DNA of 64,000 nt, taken from positions 12,206,839 through 12,270,838 of the forward strand of contig CM049316.1 in assembly GCA_026874595.1 (NCBI GenBank), in the 5' to 3' direction. The translations under genes and the position numbers were made by a program. Below are positions 1-11,082 of the stretch, piece by piece (positions within the stretch are counted from its first letter, which is position 1; each line of letters opens with the position of its first letter). A model generated the notes under the pieces. That model made no database searches. It saw only the letters and a program-made list of their open reading frames with translations, and had not been told where the DNA came from. The stretch is from Sipunculus nudus (lineage: Eukaryota; Annelida; Sipuncula; Golfingiida; Sipunculidae).

Positions 1-1028
1 GGACTAATACCTTTATTTCACTTTCAAGGGAATAATCCATTTAAGTTTATATATAATCCTATTTTTTTTAAGCATATCCACTTTTTCCATTAAGAAGTTT
101 TTATCTGAATCATTTTTTTTATTTACAGGTTTTATAAATTTTTAATAAAAAAACTGAAAATAAAAGTTAAAATATTAGAATTGTTGCAAAAGTTGCATCC
201 ATTATATATACAGAGTAAAAAACTGAAACTATAAGTTAAAATATTAGAATTGTTGCAAAAGTTGCAATCATCATATATCCAGAGTGTAGCTCATAGTGGG
301 TCATATTATGCATACACATATATTTTATTATTTTTAAATCATAAATGTTTAAATTGAATTTAAAAGAAAATAATGCCACAACATGGCATCTACAAGAATA
401 TTCCTTGAATCACTATTAAAAAGTTTTCCACATTGGAGTTTTCAGTACATGCTTAATTTTATTCACCAAAATAAAATAAAAGATTCAGTAAATTTGATAA
501 AATAAAACATCTTTTCAAATAAAGTATACACACTGTTGGTTGAATGAGGGACAAACAATATCATTTTGCTAATTACTATCCGAGTTTTAATTTATTACTG
601 GAATTAATAGTCAATTTCACACCTGGTGAAGTTTTTACTCTTCTGAAGTAAGGAATTACTTATCTGATGAACATCCACACTTTCATAGCAATACACCACT
701 TTGTGGACACAATTAAATGTACACTTTAATCATTGTAACCCTGGTGGTACAATACAAAATCTAAAATGTAGCATAGCCTAGAATAAGAATGAATCAAATA
801 CAGAAAATAATAACATTTATGTAGTTTATGCACCATCTGGGGGGGGGGGGAGCGCAGGGCAGAGGGGAAGCCTGCTGGTAGTGGCCAAGCTGAGCCAAGG
901 CAAGCTGCCTGGGGTGGGTTACATAATGCAAGTGAAGGCTGTACTACTAGATGGGCTAGATGTAAACAACACTTGACATGGTGTATGAAAACATGAATAA
1001 AAGCTATTCTTTCCAATCAATTTCTTTG
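1..1028. other. AT-rich sequence, no gene seen
   Basis: AT-rich DNA with short A and T runs. A phrase around 'gttaaaatattagaattgttgcaaaa' type sequence occurs twice near 165-265, so a small local duplication is present. A G10 tract lies at 841-850. Short reading frames here have no recognisable domain, no convincing splice signals and no coding character. Confidence 0.6.
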
Positions 1029-2125
1029 AAATTTCAGATTTTAAAAGATTAAATCCTTATGTATGTATGCTGTGAAAATTAAATCAACAGTGCCAAAGTT
1101 GGACAAAATTTAAGGTATTGATTTTTTATTTATGCTAATAACTTGAAAAATTTGCAAAATTCAGATCTAATTGTGGGTAAACAATTGAACCTTGATTAAA
1201 TAAAGTTATATTCCTGAAAAAAAGTCTCTAGGTTCAGCAATTCTCATGTTAGATTAGTAAATATATTTCCTGATTTTTTTTAAAAATTGCATTATGTTTT
1301 GCCCCATAACTTCAAAATAATACCCAATACTGACCTAATTTTTGGTATGTTCGTAGAAAATGTATGAAAGAAAGTGAATACTAAATACAATCAAAAACAG
1401 ATCAGTGGTTTTGATTTTAGGCAGCCTTGAAGTGTAACAATGGCTTTTTTATGGAAAACAGAGTTTTTTTTCCTTAATATCTTGAAGGAACGAAGTCCTA
1501 ATGACCAAATCTTTGGTATGGTAGGAGATTTTGGGGACATCTAAAATTATGCCAACAGCCTGGGGAGCATAGAGATGTGCACTGAATGACCTACAGTCAT
1601 CAAAGTGGACTGCTTGACAATGTAAGGGAATACAACAAGAGCCTCCAAAAAAATTCAATAACTAGCCTAATTTTGCAGCTTTTATTTTCAAATTTCAGAT
1701 TTTAACAGATTAAATCCATATGTATACATGCTGTGAAAATTAAATCCACAGTACTTACAGGAAAAAAACCTGCCGTGGCCAAAGTTGGGCAAAATTTAAG
1801 GTACCAATTTTATATTTTTGCCAATATTTAAAAAAATTTACCAGATTTGATCTAATTTTTGGTATACAATTTAATTTCGATCAATTAAAGTTGTATTACT
1901 GGAAAAAAGTCCCTACCTTTAACACTTTTGGTCTTAAGTGACCAAATATCTTCCTGATTTTTTTACAAAGTCCATTATGTTTGGGCCCATAACTTTTTAA
2001 ATTAAATAATACTGACTTAATATCCAGCATGTACATAGGAATTATATAGAGGAATATTTATGGTAAAAATGAAGAAATCCAGATGAGTGGTTTTGATATT
2101 AGGCAGTCCTGAAGTGTAAAAATAG
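1029..2125. repeat. Two diverged direct repeat units (1029-1450 and 1690-2125)
   Basis: The two ~420-bp segments share the same order of phrases: an 'atttcagattttaa' start, a 'gctgtgaaaattaaatc' segment, a 'ccataac' segment followed by 'tactgac', and a 'gtggttttga..ttaggcag' end. They are about 660 bp apart. The spacer at 1478-1560 is similar to 4553-4622 further on. These are old interspersed-repeat units rather than genes; nothing in them looks coding. Confidence 0.65.
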
Positions 2126-2129
2126 ATTT

Positions 2130-4545
2130 CTAATTAAACAAGTGACCCATGGGTCATGACGCTCAGCTGCCAAGCATGACCTGTGACTTCATGGACTGAG
2201 ATTCACAACTTCCAGTCAAATTTTGAAGAACTAATTTGCCAATTTGTTGAAAATTTTCTATGACAACAGAAATATATATCACCTATGTCTGGTTAAAACA
2301 CAGTGAATTGATGGTCTGAGGAAAATGCATGATTGTTAAGCTATCAGGAACTATTCCAACAGCTTGCTTGAAACCTGTCAGTCTCAAAAGGAACACCACA
2401 AAGGGCAAATATAAGATCAAAATATATAGCAAAAATCAAGGAAATACATGCAAGAATTATTGAGAAACAGGTGCTTCTGTATGAATTTTTATTCAATACA
2501 AGCCAACTGTACTGCACTTTTATAAATGATGGTAATATTTATTCAGAAATATTTGACCCAATCCTTTACAAGATTACATAAATATACATCCAACTGCATT
2601 CACTTTAACTAAGGAATTAAAAGATGGTTGCCTGGTCGCCATATTGGACTTCTGACAAGTCTGAAATCAGACAACAAACATTCTCTAAATCGGACCAAAC
2701 ATTAAAGAAAAATTACTGAAACTGCCCTGAAGAAAGAATTTCTAAGGTGGCTAACTGGCAGACATAATGGATTACTGACAAGTATGACATTTGATATCCC
2801 ACATTCTCCAATAAGAGACCAAACTTGGGGCAAATTATCCAGTAATAAATGCCCAAAATAATTCAAAAGGCATGTCCAGGCCCTCATATTAGATTTATAG
2901 ATATGCAATTGTAAAAAGTGTAAGTCCAATATTTTTTATTATCACTCTGCTTTTCAATGGGGTCAGCAGGGTAGGTAAACTTCCAAACCTGAAAGAAAAG
3001 AAATGCAGAAAGCATGATTAAGAGTCTTGAAATAAAACAAAAAGCCATCCTAAATCAAGGTACACATCCACATATTATGAGAACAAACACTTGCTTTTAT
3101 ATGTGGTGATATATATTAAAATATTCAGATATCTAGGAAACTAAGTTTATTGCTAGGATTCCATAAAATAAACTGCAAAATGTTCCCATCATCTTATAAA
3201 TCAGTAGCTAAACCTTAATACTATACTCTCATAGTCTTAATGCCTGGCTGAAGCATTCTGACAACAGTGTTTTTGTTATGAAGTAACGAGGTACTTACCA
3301 CTGAGCCTTATCACTTAATAGGCTGATACAAAAGGGAGTCATATGTCACCAGTGTCACTCACAATTACAGCCACACAGGGAGATGTACCAGCTGGAGTGG
3401 GATGGTTATATATACAAGAAAAATAGAGATGGTCTATAAAATAAGTAATTGTGAACATCCCTGACCTATGACCTTGGCCTTTTGCCCATATATCAACTGG
3501 ATTCTTTCTAAATGATGGGTAACTATTGACCACTTAAATCTGGTGTAATTACTTGGCAACCAATGGGTGAATAACTTTGACCTGCAACCTTTAACCTGCT
3601 GACCCCAAAATCAATAAGTTATTTATTCAAGCAAAAAGATCCATAAATATGAAGTTTGAGTCAAACTGAGTGATGCATAGATGTGGCATATGTGAAAGAC
3701 TGAAGGTTTGGGTTGAACAGTTACACTTTAAATATGCTCACAAGCATTTAGAACAATTAAATATTGTGACCTTGACCTTTGACTTTTTGACCTCAACATC
3801 TATAGGCTTCTTCCCTTATTGGTAGGTAAGCCATATATGACAGATGGAAGGTACAGATTGAAAAGTTTGCCTTAAAATGACTCCACGCAAGAAGTGGGTG
3901 CTGTGAACTTGACCTTTGACCTCAAAATCAACAGGTCTTTTCCCCTGTTGGCAGAGAAGCGATATCAGTGCTGGAAGGTTTGGAATGAAAAGTCTAGCTT
4001 GAAATGTGTCCACTACCTTTTCAAAGAAGTGGATCCTGTGACCCTGACCTTTGACCTTGTGACCTCAAAATCTATAGGATTCTTCTCCAAATTAGTAGGT
4101 GAGCTATATGTAAAAGATCAAAGAATTAGGATGAAAGGGTTGGCTTAAAATGCATCCACAGGCTTTTCAAAGAAGAGGCTCCTGTGACCTTGACCTTAGA
4201 CCTTTTGACCTAAAAAAATTATGGTTCTTCCCGTGTTGGTAGGTGAGCTGTATGTGAAAGATGGAAGGTTTGGGATGAAAATTTTGTCTCAAAGAGTTAT
4301 TTCTGGGGGGTGCAAACACACCCCATAACTTCGAGAATATAGGTCGCAGTGACCTAATTTCAGGTTTGCAAGGAGATCTTTTTATAACCTCTAAGACTGC
4401 ATAGGGTTCATGGCCCTAGCCCCTACGGTTACGATTTGTGCCCTGCTAACGGACGGACGGCCGGCCGGACAGACGGAAGGACGCCGGACAAAGACCCATC
4501 GCTATAGCCCAGCATGACTGAAAGTCAGCTGAGCTAAAAATGAGG
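2130..4545 (-). repeat. Dispersed repeat family C, minus-strand copy
   Basis: The right boundary carries the family start read on the minus strand: 'agctcagctgact' followed by 'ctatagcgatggg' (reverse complement of about 4498-4540). The left boundary near 2143-2190 carries the family end, including the palindrome CATGACCCATGGGTCATG read through 'gacccatgggtcatgac'. Between them, about 3440-4300, lie tandem ~140-bp units containing TGACCTTTGACCT, the inverse orientation of the repeats at 20-24 kb. Ends of the same family occur on the plus strand at 54478-55560 and 61298-62475. It looks like a non-autonomous element with central tandem repeats; the exact class is uncertain. Confidence 0.55.
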
Positions 4546-4554
4546 TTTTTCCTT

Positions 4555-4765
4555 AATATCTCAAAGGAACAAAGTCCTATTGACCCAATTTTTGGCATGG
4601 TAGGAGATTTTGGGGACATCTAACTGTGTGCCGAATTTGGATTCGTAGGTCCAACGGTGTCGAAACGTGCCAGTCTTACGGACGGACAAACGGACAGACG
4701 GACGACGGACAATGGACCACGACTATAGCTCAGATGACTTATAGTCAGCTGAGCTAAAAACATTA
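4555..4765 (-). repeat. Partial second copy of repeat family C end
   Basis: This short stretch again ends in 'agtcagctgagctaaaaa', like the end of the preceding copy. It contains a GGACGGACAAACGGAC-like low-complexity segment that resembles the one at 4452-4490. It also shares its first part with 1478-1560. No coding content. Confidence 0.5.
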
Positions 4766-5965
4766 CAGGCTGATGCAGACACATCTTGTCCCATGGTTCA
4801 ACCAGTCAGCTCAACAAAAATAAACAAATTTACTTACATTAATCTAACCATAACAAACATGAATCAGTTAGGGCCCTCCTATGCAGGCCAGTAATCTGGC
4901 CATAATGTCAGAGGGCCGATTTGGCACTACCATTAATCCAGAATCCAAACAATATTTGTATTTACATGATTTTTCCTTTATTCACATGACACAAAACAAT
5001 AAAGACATAAACGATGCAAATGTGGTAAAATCTGTAGCAAAAAACTGCCTTAATAGTAAAAGTGAAGACAGACATTAGTCATACATGATTGATATACGGG
5101 AGAAGAGTTGACATGGCTGGTCAGTAGTCAACACCCAGCCTTTGACCTGCAATTCATAAGCAGGAGCACTACACGTAGCCAAAAAAGCCCGACCACCTGG
5201 GATACCAGTTTATTCCACTTAACTGGAGTCTAATGGTGAAGTGATCGTCACTAGCACAACTTACCATTTAGACAATGTATATTTTTAATTTAGCTTGGGA
5301 GCTGCTGCCCCAAAACCCCTTCTCAGTTTCAGAACCAAGGAAATTTTTTCAGAAGAACGAATTGCAACAATTTATATGACACCTCATAAAGTAAAATAGA
5401 GGACATGCTGTAAGATGTAACAGGACATAGCTGTTTTTTAATAATGGCTATATGAAAATACCATGCGAGGTAATACAGTCTGATGGCAACATTCCATGTG
5501 AATATGTAGTACACATGCATTACAAATGCATGCATACAGTTAGGAATTTGCACACAGGTTATTCCCATGGAGTGAGTTCATGTGTATGCAGTACATCTGA
5601 GATTATATGTATGTGCAAGGCTGCAAGCAGTTCATTTCAATCAGTCACTTTAGCAATCATAAACGCATAACGGCCAGGAAAATTCCATCTCTAGCAAATG
5701 ACTCCTCTACTTATGCTGCTCTATATGACAGGCCTGTTTTTGCTGCATCCATACCGCATACACATACATATTACTGAACAGTCATGTACCAAATATTCAT
5801 TGGCCTAAAATGTAGATCTGACTTCTAATATATAATTCTCACAAATAAAAGAAAAGTCTGAAAGAAAATATTATTTATTATTGCTTCAGGTTTTATATAA
5901 ACATCTGCCAAAATGGATGATGGCCATTTCTTTTCAATTAATACCTTGGCATGTGAGTTATGATC
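4766..5965. other. No gene seen
   Basis: Moderately AT-rich sequence without recognisable protein domains, RNA genes or clear repeat ends. Short open frames around 4881-5078 and 5452-5670 are low-complexity and lack similarity that I can name. Confidence 0.55.
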
Positions 5966-6173
5966 AGTCCAGAAGCGGATCCAGTGGGAAAGTCCAGTGG
6001 GTCCGGACCCCCCCTCTTTCAGCCGAAGCAGCCTTTTTTAAGGGTTTCAGACCATTTTTTGCAGGCTGGACCCCCCTTTTTTTCCTGACCCAGGCACCTT
6101 TCTTTAAGGTTTGTCATTAGTCCTCCAATGTTGGACCCGTCCTTTTCCTAAATTCTGGATCCACCCCTGCAAT
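5966..6173. mobile_element. hAT-like MITE, diverged
   Basis: The ends are imperfect inverted repeats: left 'CAGAAGCGGATCCAG' and right 'CTGGATCCACCCCTG'. This is the CAGGGGCGGATCCAG-type terminus common on animal hAT non-autonomous elements. The interior has C-rich and T-rich tracts. A related fragment in the same orientation sits at 49536-49735. No matching 8-bp target duplication could be read, so the copy is old or the ends are slightly off. Confidence 0.5.
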
Positions 6174-7117
6174 CTTTGCTTGAGTGTAATTTGAAAGATT
6201 TTAGTTTGACTTTGCATCTGTTAGGATCTGAAACCAACAGCGTGCACACAGCTCCTGTTGGTCTGGTAGTCTCTTGTCTGCCAGTAACAGCAGCCTGCCA
6301 CTGAAACATCGATTTTAAATCAAATGAAGACGTTGGGGTGACATTACAAGCTATTGGGTTTGCATCAATTCTAGTATGTGCAGATATGCACGCCATTTCT
6401 AATAGTACTTTTTCATTTTAATCTGCTTGTAAAACTGTCATTTTACAGATGTAAGACATAAAGTGACGTTATTCTGATGGGAAAAATAATAAATATTACA
6501 TTCAAAGTTGACATACATATATTCATGCAGCAGTTATTAATATCGAGGCTCGTTCAACTCGGAAAGTTTGTCTCTGCGTCCATCTTGACTGCATATTGTG
6601 AATCGATACCATAGAGAAGAAAGGAATTTTTAATGTAATCAATTTTGTGTAACAACATTTAATTATATTATTTAGCAAATACAACTGCCATAGAAGCCTC
6701 TGATGTCAAATACTACCACACAGCAATTATTGTGGACCGACCCTTAGTAGTATTATGACTTGTATTATAGCTCGCAGCTAGGCCCCTATGAGTTTATTTT
6801 AGAAAGCCTGGCAGTTGTTAAGAATCTGGTCTTCATGTCCCCTGATGCAAAACGGGTGGCCAATAAATTATTGTTTCCTGACAAAGGCTGATCATTGTAT
6901 TTCCTGAGAAATTCCCATATTTCATTTTGCTCATAATTTGAGCATTTTTATATTAGAGGAGGAGAGAGTTCCCCGCCAGAGCGGGGATGTTGGGGTGGCA
7001 GCCCCCACCTTACGCTTTATTTTCCTGTTAGAATACTAAATGGATCCCCATTTTTGCGATAGTTGGCACTTCAATTGCAGCTATAAATGGAAAAAATTAC
7101 CCCTGCTGGTATCTTAT
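6174..7117. other. No gene seen
   Basis: No open frame with recognisable content and no clear repeat structure. A GC-rich patch around 6970-7010 (ccgccagagcggggatg) stands out against the AT-rich background but has no assigned function. Confidence 0.5.
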
Positions 7118-7310
7118 CTTCACGGCTCAGTTAGTAGCATGTAGGGCTCCTAGTCTAAAGATTGTAGGTTCGATTCCCTATTCAGGCAACTTCTGATATT
7201 CAGTGGTAGTTCATGTTAGAATAGGTGAAATCAGTGTAGGGACATCTGCAGGGAAACATAGGAGGTAAAATAAGAAATGAGAAGAGGCAGTTTTCTTTAT
7301 ATTTTCATGT
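7118..7310 (+). mobile_element. tRNA-derived SINE, probable
   Basis: The head resembles a tRNA gene: an A-box-like 'GGCTCAGTTAGTAG' at about 7124-7137 and a canonical B box GGTTCGATTCC about 40 bases later (around 7167-7177). A complete cloverleaf with a clean acceptor stem is not evident, and the sequence continues into an unrelated body, so a SINE or tRNA pseudogene is more likely than a working tRNA. Confidence 0.55.
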
Positions 7311-7405
7311 CCCAGAACGCAGACCACATTCTTAACACGCTCCGCAGGCCTGAGTGTCATGTTGTCATGGCTGGTCTACCAGTGGCAAAATCACTGGACT
7401 GCCAG

Positions 7406-7877
7406 GGGTCCGCCTAAACACCCAAAACAATGGTGTTTTGGGTACATGTGATGAAACACCACGAAACACCCTTTTAAATTCGAATTTGAAGCAAAACACT
7501 GGCATCGGTTAATAAATTATCATTTGTTGCATATGTCAATGCAGAATAGTGCCACTATTCTGTAAAATAAAAGAAAGCAATAGTGTTTTGTACAACCGAC
7601 AAGTACTCTGCTTGTTTGCGACTTGCGTCACTAGGGGGCAGCGTCATAGTTGGCATAAACTGCTGCCGTGTCCGCCGTTGAATCGTCTACGGCACAAAAC
7701 ACTCGTTTTTATCTTTATTTCATAAATTTATGACAAAAAATTGCAGAGATATATTCATCAGATGATTATTTATCGATTGGTGTAACGTTATGGGTTCAGG
7801 TTTGAATTAAGTGGGTGTTTCGTGGTGTTTTGTCACAGATACCAAAAACACCGGTGTTTTGGGTGTTTAGGGGGACC
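7406..7877. mobile_element. Non-autonomous TIR transposon (MITE), 10-bp TSD
   Basis: The termini are inverted repeats of about 70 bp, beginning GGTCC(G/C)CCTAAACACCC and containing 'aaaacaccacgaaacaccc' on both arms. The element is flanked by a perfect 10-bp direct repeat GGACTGCCAG at 7396-7405 and 7878-7887. A 9-11 bp duplication fits Mutator-like elements. The interior of about 330 bp is non-coding. The terminal bases resemble those of the next element at 8128-9556 (GGGTCTGTCTAAAAC), suggesting related transposases mobilised both. Confidence 0.8.
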
Positions 7878-8127
7878 GGACTGCCAGTAGATTTAAAACT
7901 CCCTATTATCGCTCTATTCAGACGCTATTTTCAGTGTTCTCTTCTATTTACAAGTGAAAATAAATACCTCCTCGTCACTATCTGTACTCTCTTGTGCTAT
8001 GGTAACTTCGTCGTCATCCTCTATGGTTCTGATGAACTCCGAATCAGTCATATTTTGTTTATCTCTGTGAAAAGTCCCTCTCGCGTGTGCCGTGGTGCCT
8101 GTTTAGTTTTCAATATTGCCTACAGAT

Positions 8128-9556
8128 GGGTCTATCTAAAACGCGGAGAATCCGCGGAGAGATGGAGAATTCGCGGAGAATTCGTGGAGAAATTGCGGAG
8201 AGTTTTTATACGCAATAATACTTTTAAATACACGCTACAATTACTTCAAATCTCAAACTATATTACTCTTCACATATTAACGTATCTGTTAAGTTACCAA
8301 AATTATTAAAAATCTGTACATTAATGTAAAATTCAGCTCTCAGTTCTTCTCTTAAGATTTTATTTGTGCCATGCCTGAGACAACGAATATAGCATCAGGA
8401 GACTGTGGACTATTTGTGATTGCAAATGCAGTTGATTTTCGTTTCAATCTAGAAATTAAACAAATTGAACATTTTAACAATGGATTGATGCAACAACACT
8501 TAGTTTCTCGTTACGATTCAGGCATTTTTACACCATTTCCTCAAGCAAAACGTTCTCCTGGAATACCAAAACCTAACTAACCTAAATATAATGCAACTGT
8601 GACCATTGGGATTGAAAGTGAATGATGATTAGGAGATTTATTCGAAGACATGATTAGTTGTGAAAAGAAAATGAAAAAATGTAATAAATCGTTTCATTTT
8701 AAATGTGCATATGCCTTTAAAATAACTAAAACAATTAAAAAATGAAATGGTTTTGTGAAGATTTTACAAATAAGTTCATGTACTATTGCTGTATGTATGT
8801 GTACATTGTGCTATAGTTTTAATTTTTTTATTATTATACTCTGCATTGTTATGGCCAGAAAGGTGTGGTGTATTTTGTACAGAATAAGAAAAACATAATT
8901 CTTTACCTGTGATTACAATATATATTTACTATTTTTTCTTTTATTTTATTTTATCCTACTGCCAAGTTGATTCATTAGCTTAAAGGGGCAATCTATTATT
9001 TTGTGTATAAAGTGTGTAAAGTCGAATGTTTGTGTTTCACCTTTTATTTGTGCATGTAAATTGGGTCCATATACACTATAAATAGTGATAGTGTTTTTTT
9101 TATCTATCAATAAATGTAGGTAAAATTATGATTTATTAATCATATTATATATATCGTTTAACACCTGTAAATTTGATACACGTGCATGGTTTTGTTATTG
9201 TTTGCACAATAAACTGTTCAAATATTAGGTGTTTTGCGTTTTCGTCTAAAGATCTGTCAGTGTCAGCTGGTGACTTAGACGGGTGTTAGATTTTGTGTAA
9301 CGCATTCACTCGGAGGCGAGTCTACATTGTTAAGCATAAAATGCTTAATTATATACAGATTTTTAAAATTATTTCGTTCATTTATTAGTGTGCAAATATG
9401 TTAAGAGTAATATGGTTGGGGGTTTTAAGTGATTTTAATGTGGATTTAAAAGTATCATTGAATATAAAAACTCTCCGCCAATTCTCCACGAATTCTCCGC
9501 AAATTCTCCGCGAATTCTCCATCTCTCCGCGGATTCTCCGCGTTTTAGACAGACCC
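8128..9556. mobile_element. Mutator-like TIR element with Ulp1-type fragment
   Basis: Long inverted repeats start GGGTCT(A/G)TCTAAAACGCGG on both ends and run for roughly 130-150 bp (8128-8275 and about 9400-9556). Within each arm an 11-bp motif of the type GGAGAATTCGC is repeated in tandem. A perfect 9-bp target duplication, CCTACAGAT, is seen at 8119-8127 and 9557-9565. The interior holds a protease fragment at 8371-8580 and then AT-rich sequence, but no transposase that I recognise, so this is a deleted, non-autonomous copy. The Mutator-like assignment rests on TSD length, long TIRs and the Ulp1 cargo. Confidence 0.8.
8371..8580 (+). pseudogene. Ulp1/SENP-type C48 cysteine protease fragment
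   Basis: A 69-codon open segment contains SGDCGLFVIANAVDF near its start, the catalytic-cysteine block of Ulp1-like (peptidase C48) domains, where D-C-G-L-F is the hallmark. It ends with a QQHLVSRYDSGIFTPFP segment that matches the usual C-terminal ending of transposon-borne Ulp1 proteases (basic residue, His-Leu, then Pro-Phe-Pro). The catalytic His and Asp that should lie upstream are absent, so only the last part of the domain remains. It sits inside the 9-bp-TSD element, where such proteases are known cargo of Mutator-like and related DNA transposons. Inactive on its own. Confidence 0.7.
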
Positions 9557-9565
9557 CCTACAGAT

Positions 9566-11020
9566 GGCGAAAGCGTACCAAATTTTCTGAATGACACCAG
9601 AGGGCGTCCTTTTCAAAGGGAAATAAGTCAGACGACGGGCACCAGTTTCAAAGTTTCAAACTATTTGATTAAAGATCATTATGTAACCGCATTGTTGCTG
9701 CCATTGTATAGAAACCAGGCTGCCGGTTTTTTTCAAATTATATATAATGATATTTTTTTATCAAAATACAGAGGTAAAGCTACAGATATTAAGAGAAAGG
9801 ATGCACACTGTGCACTCACTTATAACAACAAAAAGAAAGTGTGCGATACTTTGTATATGAATTTTAGAGATCTCCACAAACAGCGCTAAAGTACACTAGA
9901 AATTATTACATCAGTTTAAATTCTTTTCGGTCAGTCGATTCAACATTTTTTACAGGTTTATCATAATAAAGCAAAAGGAAAAGAGACCTTAGGTTAAACT
10001 GGATTTATTTTGGTATTACTTCGTTTCAGTGGAAATATAAAGAAGTAAAAGAACCCATCATGGACGAGAAGAGCGAATCTCCGTATCGAATTTATGGATA
10101 CGAAAATAAATGATAGGAAGGGTTGAAATATCCACTTAAACAAATATACTTTACGCTGAATAAATTCTAGACACTTGGCATCCAATGGTTCTCAATACTT
10201 TTCATTATTATTATTTCTTATGAAACGATCAAAGAAGAGATCGAAGGAAAGTTGTGCCATTTTTACAGAACGTTTTATTATGTACTTTTTGGTGTGTGAG
10301 CGATGTGAAATAAGTATGTAAGTTCGTAAACATGTGCGAATCCTGTCAGTGCAACCTCGATCTCTAGCGTTAGTTAATTAGTTTAGAAATAAGATAAGCA
10401 GCGCATGGCTTAGTTGTTACATTTTTGTTTATGATCTGTAAACGGAGGTTTATCCCTACAAGCCTTATTTTAGATACAATGAATCCAATTATTCCTTTCA
10501 TTTTCTACCTCTTAAATAGGCATATTATTTATATTTTCTTGTGTTACTTTTATCTTAAAATGCTCTTTTAAGTGTAAACATTTATAGAAGCATCAGTGAA
10601 CCAAATAATTGCATTGTCTATCAGGGCTCTCTTAGAAAATCAGCTGATTTGATCAGCTATTGTTATATAGCTGTGCCCTGGAAATTCCTATACAGGACAG
10701 ACGGACTGACATACAGAAGCGAAAGATTGCCCCCGAACTGCACTGTTTTGACTCTGCCAGAGACCGTGTTATGTCCTAGCCTAAATAAGTCAGGGAATAA
10801 CAACATTTGACGAGGCTTGTTTAATGCCGATTTTCCCGCCAACATGGCGAACAACTGACGGAAAGCCTGTACCGGACATAATACAAAGAATATGTAATTG
10901 CAACCCATACCGATAGGTGGCAGCATCGGCTATACAACAGACCGGCTCAGCCATGCATATCCCTTCGCACCTGTAACTTACTTAGCAACTTAAAAAAAAT
11001 GGAAATAAAATGAAATTTAG
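9566..11020. other. No gene seen
   Basis: Open frames continue from the transposon edge to about 9889 but carry no domain. The rest to 11020 is AT-rich, unassigned sequence. Confidence 0.5.
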
Positions 11021-11030
11021 TATATATATG

Positions 11031-11078
<48 letters not shown>
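11021..11078. repeat. (TA)n microsatellite
   Basis: Nearly pure TA dinucleotide run with one short interruption (tgtatatataaa). Confidence 0.95.

Positions 11079-11082
<4 letters not shown>

Noticed and set aside
7124-7180. Functional tRNA gene
   Set aside because: A and B boxes are present, but no matching acceptor stem could be read and SINE-like sequence follows.
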